Source of the DNA: Cellulophaga sp. BC115SP
GTDB lineage: Bacteria > Bacteroidota > Bacteroidia > Cytophagales > Spirosomataceae
NCBI RefSeq assembly: GCF_009905545.1
Contig: NZ_JAAALB010000045.1
Coordinates: 1-50,675, forward strand
Direction: 5' to 3'
DNA: 50,675 nt
Shown here piece by piece: positions 33,058 through 42,331 of the stretch (position 1 is the stretch's first letter; each line of letters begins with the position of its first letter). Under the pieces are notes generated by a model that worked only from the letters and a program-made list of their open reading frames with translations, was not told the origin of the DNA and searched no databases. A program made the position numbers and the translations under genes.

Positions 33058-34299
33058 ATGACGACCTTTAAGAAAAAAATAATCTCATTTTGGAAAGTTC
33101 TAGGCCCAGGTTTAATTACAGGTGCTAGCGATGATGATCCTTCTGGTATTGCAACGTACTCACAAGCAGGGGCACAATTTGGCACCAAGTTGCTGTGGAC
33201 TGCCATTGTAACCTATCCTCTGATGGTATCTATTCAGGAAATGTGTGCCAGAATTGGTTTGGTATCAGGACATGGGCTCATGGGAACGATCAAAAAGTAT
33301 TATCCTCCGTACATTCTATATCTAATTTTGCTGGTCAGTATTCCTTCTATCATTCTTAATATTGGGGCAGATATTGCGGGAATGGGAGCGGTCGGGCATT
33401 TGATTTTTCCTGAAATACCCGTTTTTATTTGCTCGATTAGTTTTACGACCTTACTTATACTTGGCATTGTCTTTTTATCTTATCGTCGTATTGCTATGAT
33501 TCTCAAATGGCTCTGTATAGTGCTGTTTAGTTATATTGCAATTCCTTTTATGTTAAAAATCAATTGGTTAGCTGTTTTGCATGATACCTTTATTCCAAAA
33601 ATTGAATATTCATCCGACTATTTTGTGGCCTTGGTAGGTATTTTGGGGACTACAATTTCTCCCTATTTATTCTTTTGGCAAGCCTCCATGGAAGTCGAAG
33701 AAATCCAACAACACCATTTGATTGTAGACAAACGGGTAATTCATTCCATGCAAAGCGATGTTCGTTGGGGAATGCTATTGACCAATGTAGTTTTTTTCTT
33801 TATCATCCTTACAACAGGTGTAGTATTGTTTCAAGCAGGTATTTTTCATGTAGATACCGTGGAAGAAGCCGCCCGTGCCTTACAACCCTTGGCAGGTGAT
33901 AATGCCTATTTGTTATTTGCGGTTGGTGTAATTGGTACAGGATTGTTGGCTGTGCCTGTGCTTTCGGGCGCTCTGAGCTATATGATTGCGGAGGCTTTTG
34001 ATTGGCAAGAAGGGCTGGATAAAAAATTTCATGAAGCAAAAGGATTTTATATAACCCTGATTGTATCGATGGTTGTTGGGCTCTTTGTAAATATTATTGG
34101 CATAAGTCCTATCAAAGCATTGATTTATACTGCTGTCTTATATGGAATGATTGCGCCGATCTTGATTGCCATTATTATGCATATCAGTAACAATAAAACG
34201 ATTATGGGACGATTTGCCAATACGCGATTAGACAACTTTATGGGTGCTTTGACGATGTTGGTTATGACATTGGCAGCTATCGCATTAGTATTGTTGTAA
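33058..34299 (+). CDS. NRAMP-related divalent metal transporter with altered metal-site motifs
   Basis: The protein has 413 residues with about eleven membrane helices. The N-terminus VLGPGLITGASDDDPSGIAT (14-33) matches the NRAMP family, but the canonical helix-1 motif D-P-G-N reads D-P-S-G (27-30). The helix-6 motif M-P-H-N is replaced by S-P-Y-L in GTTISPYLFFWQASMEVEE. NRAMP proteins normally import Mn2+ or Fe2+ with protons, and Met in helix 6 favours transition metals. Loss of both Asn and Met is typical of divergent, NRAMP-related branches, some of which transport Mg2+ (established knowledge of the superfamily; assignment of this protein is inference). It may be transcribed with the two small downstream genes, although one of those has its own promoter. 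Confidence 0.88.
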   Translation: MTTFKKKIISFWKVLGPGLITGASDDDPSGIATYSQAGAQFGTKLLWTAIVTYPLMVSIQEMCARIGLVSGHGLMGTIKKYYPPYILYLILLVSIPSIILNIGADIAGMGAVGHLIFPEIPVFICSISFTTLLILGIVFLSYRRIAMILKWLCIVLFSYIAIPFMLKINWLAVLHDTFIPKIEYSSDYFVALVGILGTTISPYLFFWQASMEVEEIQQHHLIVDKRVIHSMQSDVRWGMLLTNVVFFFIILTTGVVLFQAGIFHVDTVEEAARALQPLAGDNAYLLFAVGVIGTGLLAVPVLSGALSYMIAEAFDWQEGLDKKFHEAKGFYITLIVSMVVGLFVNIIGISPIKALIYTAVLYGMIAPILIAIIMHISNNKTIMGRFANTRLDNFMGALTMLVMTLAAIALVLL

Positions 34300-34320
34300 G
34301 GCGATTCGCTAAAATATTCA

Positions 34321-34328
34321 TACCTTTG
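34321..34328 (+). promoter_or_regulatory. -7 element TACCTTTG directly in front of the VF530-family gene
   Basis: The element ends 5 nt before the ATG (34334). With the usual spacing to the start site, transcription would begin at or next to the A of ATG, giving a leaderless mRNA. The -33 TTTG is not exact. Confidence 0.5.
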
Positions 34329-34333
34329 TACTT

Positions 34334-34585
34334 ATGAATCAGCAAGTAAATAATCCCTTACATGGCATCACGCTCGAAATGATCATTAATCATTTGGTAG
34401 CTTATTATGGCTGGAGTCAATTGGGGCAACTCATTGAAATACGCTGTTTTAATTTTGAACCAAGTGTAAAATCGAGTTTGAAGTTTTTGCGTAAAACGCC
34501 TTGGGCTAGACAAAAAGTCGAGGAGTTATACATCAAAACAGTCAGAGAGATTGAGCGTAAAAGTAATGTCCATGAAACCAAATAA
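34334..34585 (+). CDS. VF530-family (DUF2132) putative DNA-binding protein
   Basis: A small protein of 83 residues matching the VF530/DUF2132 family over nearly its whole length: [20 protein letters not shown], then W, the conserved R-C-F segment ([20 protein letters not shown]) and [14 protein letters not shown]. The family was first described from Vibrio and forms a compact helical DNA-binding-like fold; its cellular role is not established. The 3' end overlaps the start of the pseudouridine synthase gene, so the two are translationally linked. Confidence 0.9.
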   Translation: MNQQVNNPLHGITLEMIINHLVAYYGWSQLGQLIEIRCFNFEPSVKSSLKFLRKTPWARQKVEELYIKTVREIERKSNVHETK

Positions 34586-35483
34586 ATGGAGTCCCAAACC
34601 TGAGGGTGCTCCTTCAAAATCTTCGGAGGCAAAATTTCAGGTAACCGAAAATACCGAATTGATGGTATTCCTGATTGCCAAGATGCCACATAAAAGTAGA
34701 ATCAATATCAAGAGTCTTCTTCGTGACAAACAAGTATTAGTTGATGGTAAAGCCACTTCTCAATTTAACCACCCTTTGGTGGCAGGGCAAGAAGTTCAAA
34801 TTAAGGCTTTGAAATCACATCAAGAAAAACCTTACAAAGGACTTAATGTTATATTTGAAGACCAATATTTGATTGTTATCAACAAAGAAGCAGGTTTGTT
34901 GTCTATTGCAACTGATCGTGAAAAGGAACAAACGGCGTACTCAATTTTGAGTAATCACGTCAAAAAAGAGAATCCTAACAATCGCATATTCATTGTTCAC
35001 CGCCTCGATCGCGAGACTTCTGGGGTAATGATTTATGCCAAAAGCGAAAAGATTCAAAAACTTTTGCAAGAATCGTGGCACGAAACCAAGGAGCGTGTTT
35101 ATGCCGCGGTAGTAGAAGGGCAGTTGAAATACCCCTATGGAACAATAGAATCGTATTTGGTAGAAAGTAAAGCCTATATTGTGTATTCGTCACAAAATCC
35201 TAATAATGGGCAAAAGGCCATTACACATTACGAAACCATTAAGTCCAATAGCAATTATTCACTTGTGAAAGTGAAGTTGGAAACAGGTCGTAAAAACCAA
35301 GTAAGAGTTCACATGCAAGACCTTGGTCACCCAGTGATTGGCGATGCAAAATACGGCTCAAAAGTAAACCCAATCAAGCGATTGGGATTGCACGCTTGGG
35401 AGTTGAATTTTATCCATCCTGTAACAAAAGAAGTTTTTAATTTTCAAACACCACTACCAGGAAAGTTTAAGGCATTATTTTAA
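34566..35483 (+). CDS. RluA-family pseudouridine synthase
   Basis: The protein has 305 residues from ATG 34566; ATG 34572 is equally possible and TTG 34551 is open too. An S4-like region comes first (about 35-85; [20 protein letters not shown]). The catalytic domain carries [16 protein letters not shown] (145-160), with the nucleophile Asp148, and the later motifs [10 protein letters not shown] and [20 protein letters not shown] then PVIGDAKYG. It isomerises uridines in rRNA or tRNA; which position cannot be told. It overlaps the VF530-family gene by about 20 bp in another frame, which argues for coupled translation. It is unrelated to the RsuA-type enzyme at the left end of the window. Confidence 0.93.
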   Translation: MSMKPNKWSPKPEGAPSKSSEAKFQVTENTELMVFLIAKMPHKSRINIKSLLRDKQVLVDGKATSQFNHPLVAGQEVQIKALKSHQEKPYKGLNVIFEDQYLIVINKEAGLLSIATDREKEQTAYSILSNHVKKENPNNRIFIVHRLDRETSGVMIYAKSEKIQKLLQESWHETKERVYAAVVEGQLKYPYGTIESYLVESKAYIVYSSQNPNNGQKAITHYETIKSNSNYSLVKVKLETGRKNQVRVHMQDLGHPVIGDAKYGSKVNPIKRLGLHAWELNFIHPVTKEVFNFQTPLPGKFKALF

Positions 35484-35630
35484 TATGCTTAAGGCGGACA
35501 AAATTAATTTATTGGGTTTTTGGCAGTCAGCTATGGATACACGGCAAAAAAGAAGGTTTTCTGCCTAATGCCTACAGCTTATAGCACACCACTTAATACT
35601 TATTTTTTAACGTAAAATCATTCAAAAAAA

Positions 35631-35957
35631 ATGGATATATATGTAAGCAGTCTTCCTTTTAAGTTGAAGGAAGCGGGTTTAAAAGCCCTTTTTGAAACTC
35701 ACGGAGAGGTAGAATCTGTAAAAATTATTATCGACAAAATCACTCGTCAAAGTAAAGGTTTTGGGTTTGTAACAATGCCCAACGAAGAGGAAGCTAAAGC
35801 TGCTATCGCTGCGCTTCATGGAAGTGAACTTGATGGAAGAATTTTGATTGTCAGCGAATCTCAACAAAAGTTTCAATCGAGCGTGAAGGATTCTAAATCA
35901 AAGAAAACTTCAAGTGCATACTTTAAAGGTATTGGTAAAAGCTACAGAAAGAAATAA
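35631..35957 (+). CDS. RRM-domain RNA-binding protein
   Basis: A protein of 108 residues with one RNA-recognition motif: RNP2 IYVSSL (3-8) and RNP1 KGFGFVTM (about 42-49), in the usual beta-alpha-beta-beta-alpha-beta order, ending near residue 80 (LDGRILIVSES). A short Lys/Ser-rich tail follows (KDSKSKKTSSAYFKGIGKSY). Such small RRM proteins are common in Bacteroidetes and cyanobacteria, often cold-induced, and probably bind mRNA. The gene is flanked by non-coding, repeat-like DNA. The start ATG is unambiguous. Confidence 0.95.
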   Translation: MDIYVSSLPFKLKEAGLKALFETHGEVESVKIIIDKITRQSKGFGFVTMPNEEEAKAAIAALHGSELDGRILIVSESQQKFQSSVKDSKSKKTSSAYFKGIGKSYRKK

Positions 35958-36174
35958 TAAGTTAGCGGGCAAAATAAGATTTAAGTTATGTGTTTAGGCA
36001 CTAGGCAACAGGCACAAGGCAAAGAGTGTTAAAATGTTTTAACGACCACGGACATGCATTTTTCCCAAAGCCCACCACCGAAAGCCGATACCTGAAAGCC
36101 TAAGCACAATCTTAAACTTTATTTTGCCTACTGCTTACTGCATAAAGCGTATTACTGAAATGTGCCAATATAGT

Positions 36175-36216
36175 AAGAGCACTCGTTTAAGGGTAATGCC
36201 TTGAATGAGTGCTCTT
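36175..36216. terminator. Hairpin/terminator upstream of the GH43-like gene
   Basis: AAGAGCACTCGTT (36175-36187) pairs with AATGAGTGCTCTT (36204-36216), with one G-U pair, inner loop 16 nt, then TCGTTTTAT. Probably the terminator of the preceding genes. Confidence 0.65.
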
Positions 36217-36300
36217 TCGTTTTATAGTTAAGTTCATTCCACTGGAGGCATTTGTCCTGCCCCGAATCTTGAGCTAAAATATTTTTACCTAAAAAAGTCC

Positions 36301-36308
36301 TACATTTG
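36301..36308 (+). promoter_or_regulatory. -7 element TACATTTG for the GH43-like gene
   Basis: Matches TAnnTTTG, 31 nt before the ATG at 36340. No exact -33 TTTG. Confidence 0.5.
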
Positions 36309-36339
36309 ATTTGAATTTTTATAAACTCAAATTGAATAT

Positions 36340-38094
36340 ATGAAAAAATCCCTTCTAAGCTTCTTACTGTCTTGTTTATCAATAGCCTTATTGGCTCAAA
36401 ATAAGCAGGCTACGTACTGTAATCCTATCGACATTGGCTATCGCTACAACTTCGAGCAAATGAACGAAGGTATCTCTTACCGCTCAGGAGCAGACCCCGT
36501 TATTGTGACCCACAAAAACGAATATTATTTGTTCGTAACTATTTCGGGAGGCTGGTGGCATTCTAAAGATTTAGTCAATTGGAACTATGTTGTTCCTGAC
36601 AAATGGCCTATGGAAGATATGTGCGCACCAGCAGCAGTTTCGGTGCGAGATACCTTGTATTTGTTCCAGTCGACTTTTCAGCAACGCCCTATTTTTTATT
36701 CTACTGAACCTGAAAAAGGAAAACTCAAATTCCTTAATCGTTGGTTGCCACAGCTACCTAAGGATATTGGTCCTTGGGATCCAGCGCTTTTTCATGACCC
36801 CGATACCGATAAATGGTATATGTATTGGGGCTCTTCTAATGTATATCCAATATTTGGAGCAGAGCTAGATAAAAGCCGTAATTTGACTTACAAAGACAAA
36901 ACAGATTATAAACCATTGATATTTTTGGACCAATACCAACATGGTTGGGAACGCTTTGGTCCAGATCATGCCGATATGATTAAGCCATTTATTGAAGGCG
37001 CTTGGATGACCAAGCATAATGGTAAGTATTATCTTCAGTATGCAGGACCAGGAACAGAATACAATGTTTATGGTAATGGTACTTATGTTGGTGACAACCC
37101 ACTTGGACCATTTACCTATGCACCTTATAATCCCATTTCTTATCGTCCTGGTGGGTATATGACTGGTGCGGGACATGGCAATACCTTTCAGGATGTGTAT
37201 GGAAATTATTGGAATACAGGTACGCCGTGGTTGGCGGTAAACTGGCCAATGGAACGACGTATTTCAATGTTCCCTGCGGGTTTTGACAAAGAGGGACAAA
37301 TGTACTCAAATACCCGTTTTGGTGACTGGCCTCATTATTTGCCAACAGGTAAATGGGATAATCGCGATGCGTTGTTTACAGGTTGGATGCTTCTTTCTTA
37401 TAAAAAACCTGTGACTGTTTCGTCTCAGCAAGATACGATTCACGTGGCGAAAAACTTAACAGACGAAGGACGTCAAAGCTTTTGGGTAGCCAAACAAAAC
37501 AAAGCAGGCGAATGGGCAAGCATCGATTTGGGAAGAGAATCGGAAGTAAGAGCATTGCAGGTAAACTATATAGATTATAAGAATAATGTTTTCGATTCCG
37601 ATTCGAGTGTTTATACTTTATTCAAAATTTGGGGTTCAAAAGATGGGAAAAAATGGGAACTATTGCGTGACCTTACCAAAGAACCTAAACGAGATAGACC
37701 ATGTGCTTATATCGAACTAGAAAAACCTTACAAAGGTCGTTTTATCAAATATGAGCATGTATATGTCAAAGCACAAAACCTTGCCATTGGCGAAATCCGA
37801 GTATTTGGTAATGGCTTGGGACAAGCACCTGTTACACCTCAAAAATTGGTAGCCAAACGTCAAAAAGATGAACGAAATGTGGATATTTCTTGGGAAAAAG
37901 TACCCAATGTCGTAGGGTATAATATCCGTTGGGGAATAGAAAAAGACAAGTTGTATCAAACCTATCAAGTATATGGCGATCAGCCAACATCTTTACAAAT
38001 CAGAGCGTTGAATTTGGGACAGAAATACTACTATGCGATTGAGGCATTTAATGAAAATGGTGTATCTGCTCTTAGTGGTGTAGTTGGAGAATAA
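36340..38094 (+). CDS. Secreted GH43-like glycoside hydrolase with discoidin and FN3 modules
   Basis: The protein has 584 residues with a signal peptide (MKKSLLSFLLSCLSIALLAQ). A five-bladed beta-propeller of GH43 type spans about 25-345: GADPVIVTHKNEYYLFVT with likely catalytic base Asp52, PWDPALFHDPDTDKWYMYWG with the pKa-modulating Asp147, and GAGHGNTFQDVYGNYWNTG. About 355-490 is a discoidin/F5-8 type C-like module (SIDLGRESEVRALQVNYID) and about 495-584 an FN3-like module (VDISWEKVPNVVGYNIRWG). GH43 enzymes cleave arabinan, xylan or related side chains. No other polysaccharide-utilisation genes are adjacent, so the target is unknown. It ends at a bidirectional terminator shared with the convergent protease gene. 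Confidence 0.88.
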   Translation: MKKSLLSFLLSCLSIALLAQNKQATYCNPIDIGYRYNFEQMNEGISYRSGADPVIVTHKNEYYLFVTISGGWWHSKDLVNWNYVVPDKWPMEDMCAPAAVSVRDTLYLFQSTFQQRPIFYSTEPEKGKLKFLNRWLPQLPKDIGPWDPALFHDPDTDKWYMYWGSSNVYPIFGAELDKSRNLTYKDKTDYKPLIFLDQYQHGWERFGPDHADMIKPFIEGAWMTKHNGKYYLQYAGPGTEYNVYGNGTYVGDNPLGPFTYAPYNPISYRPGGYMTGAGHGNTFQDVYGNYWNTGTPWLAVNWPMERRISMFPAGFDKEGQMYSNTRFGDWPHYLPTGKWDNRDALFTGWMLLSYKKPVTVSSQQDTIHVAKNLTDEGRQSFWVAKQNKAGEWASIDLGRESEVRALQVNYIDYKNNVFDSDSSVYTLFKIWGSKDGKKWELLRDLTKEPKRDRPCAYIELEKPYKGRFIKYEHVYVKAQNLAIGEIRVFGNGLGQAPVTPQKLVAKRQKDERNVDISWEKVPNVVGYNIRWGIEKDKLYQTYQVYGDQPTSLQIRALNLGQKYYYAIEAFNENGVSALSGVVGE

Positions 38095-38114
38095 TTCTTT
38101 ATTTTCATAAAATC

Positions 38115-38153
38115 AAAAGCCCGATAAGAGTTACTTTCTTATCGGGCTTTTTG
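38115..38153. terminator. Bidirectional terminator between convergent genes
   Basis: AAAAGCCCGATAAG (38115-38128) pairs perfectly with CTTATCGGGCTTTT (38138-38151), with A and T runs on either side; it serves the GH43-like gene and the minus-strand protease. Confidence 0.92.
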
Positions 38154-38180
38154 CTGATTCAAAAACTCAAATCATTGAAA

Positions 38181-41100
38181 TTACTTTTGTAAAGCTACTT
38201 TCAAGACTCTTGTACCTGCATCTGTATATACTCGGATGAAATATTGACCTGAGGTATATTGGCTTAAATCTAGGCTTGTCCAGAAATCATTTCCGATACG
38301 TTCCATCGATTTTTGAGTTAGGGTATTTCCTACTAAAGAAATTACTTCTGCTGTAACAGCCTTGTAGTTATTATCAGGAACTTTTACCGTAACAACTCCA
38401 GAAGTTGGATTAGGATAAACTTTTGATTGCCCATCTGACAACAAATCTTCTTCAATGGCTGTAATCGTTACGGTTACGCCCGGAGAGTAAGCACTACAAC
38501 CATTAGCATCAGTAACTTTAGCGTTATAAAAACCAGATTGAATTGGGGTGAAACTTGCTAGACCTTTTGCCGCAGGGTACTCAATTCCATTGAGAGTCCA
38601 TGTTGGGTTTGTTCCTGATAGTACTGCAAGTACTCCATTTGTCCAGTTTACAGTAGGAGCAATTGGAGTGTAAGCTGTTGCTGTCACACCCGAAGTGGTA
38701 GTAGAACAAGCTCCACCATTTGAGACCTTCACTGTGTACGTACCTGCAATGCTTACATTTAAAGTATTGCTTGTAGCGCCATTTAAAGTTGCTCCGTTAC
38801 GATACCATTGATAAGTATAACCATTACCCAAGGTAGCGGTTAACGTACCAGCGCCATCTGGGCAGAAGCTAATAGTGCTTGCTGGGGTAACACTTACAGT
38901 AGGAGCAGTTACACTTTGAATAGTTACAGCAGCACGTGTACTTGGGCATTCTAATGCTCCAATATTAATGTCATACAAATAGTAATATCCAGTTTTGATA
39001 ATACTACTATTGTAATAAGCTCCTGTAATACTCACGGTATTGTTTAATGAGAAAGGATAACCCACTAGATCTGTTGCAGTTGAAGTAAGGTTTTTATTAC
39101 TTCTGTAAATTGACGCTCCGTCAGCACATGTTTGTGTGATGTAGTATGTACCAGCAGCAGGTAGTTTGAGGTTAAGATTAACTACGACACCTTGGTCTGT
39201 TTTGTCATCAATCAACTGGGTATTATTTCTTGTCGAATTTGCAGTTGTTCTAGTCGCTTGTACTGGAATTGTCACAGACGAAACTGGTGCACCATCTGCT
39301 GCATTGATTACATCAAATGTGATGCTACCTGATGTACCTACGTAAATTCTAGCAGTCTTGATTACGATTGGTGCTTGGGTAGTCATTACAATCGCTGGAC
39401 CAAAGTTTTCATAGTAAGATCCATCACTGTATTCGTATTTAGTTTTTGCTCCAATACTTCCCGAAATTTCGCCTGTCGAAACATACAACTTGCTTGTTCC
39501 TGTTGGTAAGGTAAATGAGCCTGTACCTCCAGTGTAGATAAGTGTCCCACCTGCAGATTGGTCAAACCATTGTACAGAAGTAGAGCTTGCCGATTTGATA
39601 ATGGCAGTACTAGCACCATCACATACAATGGCTTCGGCTGTTGGAGCAGCCGTTGTGCTTACGGTACGAGTAAAGGTAACTTGGTTATTTCTTAAATCTT
39701 GGTCGCTTGCTAAGGTTGCTTGTGTGGCAAAACTATAACTCTGTCCAGCGACAACATTCATCGTTCCTGTCAAAGTCACTTCTCCTGTTGCTAAAGAAGC
39801 CAAAGTTCCCGTATAAGTTCCTGTGAATGTTCCACTAGCACCAGAAGTATTACTTACTGTTACACTTACTGGGATATTAGAAAGGCTATTTAAACCATTG
39901 TTTGTAATACTAACCTTTATTTGTGTCAAAGCAGTATTGCTACAGAATAAACCCGTTTCTGGTGTCAACAAGTTGGTTACAGCTACATCGCTAAGTGCTC
40001 TTGTAACAGCCAAAGGAATATCCATTACTTCTGCATTAGAAACCGAACCACAAGCTGTAACAGCACTTGCACTAGCCGCTTGCGAGCAAATGACACGCAT
40101 ACGTAGCGTTGTTCCAAAATTGATTGCTTGAGGTGCAGTAAAATTTAGGGCGTATGCTCCTGTGCCATTTACTGTACTTGTACCTACTAGATCACCCTCA
40201 TCATCAAAACTTCCATTGCTATTCCAGTCAATAAATGCTTTCAAGATATGGTTGTTTGTATTTTTTACTGATACATTTAAGGTTAATGCTTGATTACTTG
40301 AAACATTATTACCACCACTCAAACTAGCAGATTCAATCACATCGCTACCCGAACTTACCGCATTGCTACAATAGGTTACGGCTCCGACACCACTTACAAT
40401 CAATGAAAAATCTTGTTTACTATTAGTCAAAGTTCCTTTATGGCTTACTGTAATGGTATAAGTAGCCCCAGGCAATGGATTACTGATTAAAATTTGCTCA
40501 ATATTATCTCTAATATTGTCACCAGTTGTAGCCAAATCTGAAGGTTTTTCAGGATTTAGGGTAAAAGGCAAGTAGTTAGAAGTACCGTCCGAAACTCTTA
40601 CATCTAAATCGTTTACCAATTTAGGCGTGCGATTATTTAAGTTTGATGCTGATGTCGAAGTAATGGTACCTTCAGGGTCAGTCCAAACAATACTTACTCG
40701 TAAAGGTTCTTGACCAGAAGCAACAACTGTCTGAGTTGAAGTCGCACCTTGAGCTAAGCTTTTTTCTTGAAGTAAATTTGATTTTGAAGTATTCAAAATT
40801 ACTTTTCCTGCTTTTTCCATATTGAGTAAACCCCAACCATAAATATAGTCAGGACCCACATTTCCAGCATCTTCGGCGGTATGAATGGCGAGCCCCCTCA
40901 GGGTTGCAGAGCGCATGAATTGCCCGTCATTCTGCTTGGCATATAATTCTTGGAGCAAAAATAAACTACCCGCCACCTGCGGACTCGACATGGATGTCCC
41001 ACTCAAGGTAGCATAACTCGTAGTTGAGCCTGTAGAAGTAGAGAATACGTTTACACCCACACCAACAATATCTGGTTTGATACGACCATCATCTGTGGGT

Positions 41101-42110
41101 CCCCAGCTACTAAAATCTGAGATTTTAATGTCGGAAGATTTTGTAGGTGCTGCATCAAGTGCGTTTACAGCGCCAACAGTCAAAATATTTTTGGCAGTAC
41201 TCGTCGTTGGCAAAATATCATAGCTATCATTTTTACTTCTTGCTACCGAACTAGTATCCGTTCCGCTACCCAAGTAATAAACCGTACCCGGGTCTGGTCC
41301 TGTTTCGCCACGGTTATTTCCTGCTGATTTTACAATAAGGTAATAAGGAGCATTGTAGGCAATTTTATCTAAAGTTTGTGTATTGCTATCGTAGAATCCA
41401 AATTTATAGTCTTCAAAAGCGTTGATATTAACGTTACCCATCCAACGCCATTTGCTTACGTCTGAATCGTAATTCCACCCTGCCAAGTAACCATAAGAGT
41501 GATTAGAGATAAGCAAGCCACTAGCAGCTGCACTTATTTCAGTATTATCGCTGTTGTAATCCCATGCTCGAAGATTGGCACCAAACGACATACCTTTCGC
41601 TTGTGCCGAGATACCTGTAGCAATCATCGTTCCCGAAGTATGGGTAGCATGTTGGTCTAAAGTCGTAGCATTATCTTGTTGGGTAACACGACCTGTAAGT
41701 TCAACGTGACTCGAATACACACGTCCTCCATCCCAGATACCCAGCTTGCCACTCATATAACTACTACTACCACTGAGGCTCAGCCCAAGGCTCCCGCCTG
41801 TGTACATAGAGGTAGTTCTTGTCGCAGCAGCGGCTTTGGCATTACTATGTGTGATTAAGTAAAGAGGTTGCCCTGTAGCGTCCAATCCTTTCAGAGAGTA
41901 AACCCTTCCATCTTTATAAACACCATTAATGGGCCAGCTTTTAGACTTTGCAGTTTCTAACGCTTTTTGGTATTCATTTTCCTCCTGCTTACTAATTTCT
42001 AGAGATACAGTTTGTTGTTTGCTTTGTTGTGAAGTAGAGTAAAGACTCTTCTCTTGACTAAAGGTGAGATGCGTGAGAAAGAGTAAATACAATAAAAGTA
42101 TTTTTTTCAT
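38181..42110 (-). CDS. Very large secreted subtilisin-like (S8) protease with T9SS sorting domain
   Basis: The protein has 1309 residues and a signal peptide (about 1-18, ending LTFSQ). The S8 peptidase domain spans about 85-440 and has the catalytic triad Asp127 (KLGIWDGGRV), His157 (HATHTSGTMIATG) and Ser373 (LSGTSMSSPQVAGS), with Asn265 (SAGNN) as the oxyanion residue. Next come a P-domain-like jelly roll (about 455-580), a GEVED-type module (about 595-700; FIDWNSNGSFDDEGDLVG), CARDB-like and Ig-like repeats, and the C-terminal type IX secretion sorting domain (about 1235-1309; KVYPNPTSGVVTVKVP, SGQYFIRVYTDAGTRVLKVA). It should be exported by Sec, then across the outer membrane by T9SS, and act as a cell-surface or secreted protease. 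The gene stands alone. Confidence 0.94.
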   Translation of the reverse strand: MKKILLLYLLFLTHLTFSQEKSLYSTSQQSKQQTVSLEISKQEENEYQKALETAKSKSWPINGVYKDGRVYSLKGLDATGQPLYLITHSNAKAAAATRTTSMYTGGSLGLSLSGSSSYMSGKLGIWDGGRVYSSHVELTGRVTQQDNATTLDQHATHTSGTMIATGISAQAKGMSFGANLRAWDYNSDNTEISAAASGLLISNHSYGYLAGWNYDSDVSKWRWMGNVNINAFEDYKFGFYDSNTQTLDKIAYNAPYYLIVKSAGNNRGETGPDPGTVYYLGSGTDTSSVARSKNDSYDILPTTSTAKNILTVGAVNALDAAPTKSSDIKISDFSSWGPTDDGRIKPDIVGVGVNVFSTSTGSTTSYATLSGTSMSSPQVAGSLFLLQELYAKQNDGQFMRSATLRGLAIHTAEDAGNVGPDYIYGWGLLNMEKAGKVILNTSKSNLLQEKSLAQGATSTQTVVASGQEPLRVSIVWTDPEGTITSTSASNLNNRTPKLVNDLDVRVSDGTSNYLPFTLNPEKPSDLATTGDNIRDNIEQILISNPLPGATYTITVSHKGTLTNSKQDFSLIVSGVGAVTYCSNAVSSGSDVIESASLSGGNNVSSNQALTLNVSVKNTNNHILKAFIDWNSNGSFDDEGDLVGTSTVNGTGAYALNFTAPQAINFGTTLRMRVICSQAASASAVTACGSVSNAEVMDIPLAVTRALSDVAVTNLLTPETGLFCSNTALTQIKVSITNNGLNSLSNIPVSVTVSNTSGASGTFTGTYTGTLASLATGEVTLTGTMNVVAGQSYSFATQATLASDQDLRNNQVTFTRTVSTTAAPTAEAIVCDGASTAIIKSASSTSVQWFDQSAGGTLIYTGGTGSFTLPTGTSKLYVSTGEISGSIGAKTKYEYSDGSYYENFGPAIVMTTQAPIVIKTARIYVGTSGSITFDVINAADGAPVSSVTIPVQATRTTANSTRNNTQLIDDKTDQGVVVNLNLKLPAAGTYYITQTCADGASIYRSNKNLTSTATDLVGYPFSLNNTVSITGAYYNSSIIKTGYYYLYDINIGALECPSTRAAVTIQSVTAPTVSVTPASTISFCPDGAGTLTATLGNGYTYQWYRNGATLNGATSNTLNVSIAGTYTVKVSNGGACSTTTSGVTATAYTPIAPTVNWTNGVLAVLSGTNPTWTLNGIEYPAAKGLASFTPIQSGFYNAKVTDANGCSAYSPGVTVTITAIEEDLLSDGQSKVYPNPTSGVVTVKVPDNNYKAVTAEVISLVGNTLTQKSMERIGNDFWTSLDLSQYTSGQYFIRVYTDAGTRVLKVALQK

Positions 42111-42219
42111 ACAATCGGTTGGTTACAAATGAAAGGGAAAACTACGTATTTTACTGAATACTTACGATACAAACATGACAGTTTTTTTGAAGGAAGCGTT
42201 GCGTTCACTTTCCAACTAA

Positions 42220-42262
42220 AACAAATAAGCCTTAGTACAACTCGTACTAAGGCTTATTTGTT
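42220..42262. terminator. Perfect long hairpin between the protease and tatC genes
   Basis: A 19-bp perfect stem (42220-42238 with 42244-42262, core AATAAGCCTTAGTAC) and a 5-nt loop. On the minus strand it follows tatC and precedes nothing, so it probably ends tatC transcription and insulates the protease promoter. Confidence 0.85.
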
Positions 42263-42274
42263 AATAGTATTAAG

Positions 42275-42331
42275 GATGAGTACTGAGTTTTAAGTGTAAT
42301 TTTTACATTCACAACTCAGCATTTACACTTA
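42275..42331. repeat. Weak third member of repeat family B
   Basis: The tail ACAACTCAGCATTTACACTT (42311-42330) resembles the end of family-B copy 2, and again stops at a minus-strand stop codon (tatC, 42329-42331). The first half of the family is not visible here. Confidence 0.4.

Larger units (their letters stand above)
35958..36339. other. 382-bp intergenic region with repeat-like sequence
   Basis: The stretch 35990-36140 contains short recurring GGCA/TGCCTA motifs (for example AGGCACTAGGCAACAGGCAC) characteristic of degenerate intergenic repeats in this group. Then follows a hairpin (36175-36216) and a -7 element TACATTTG (36301-36308). No gene. Confidence 0.5.
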
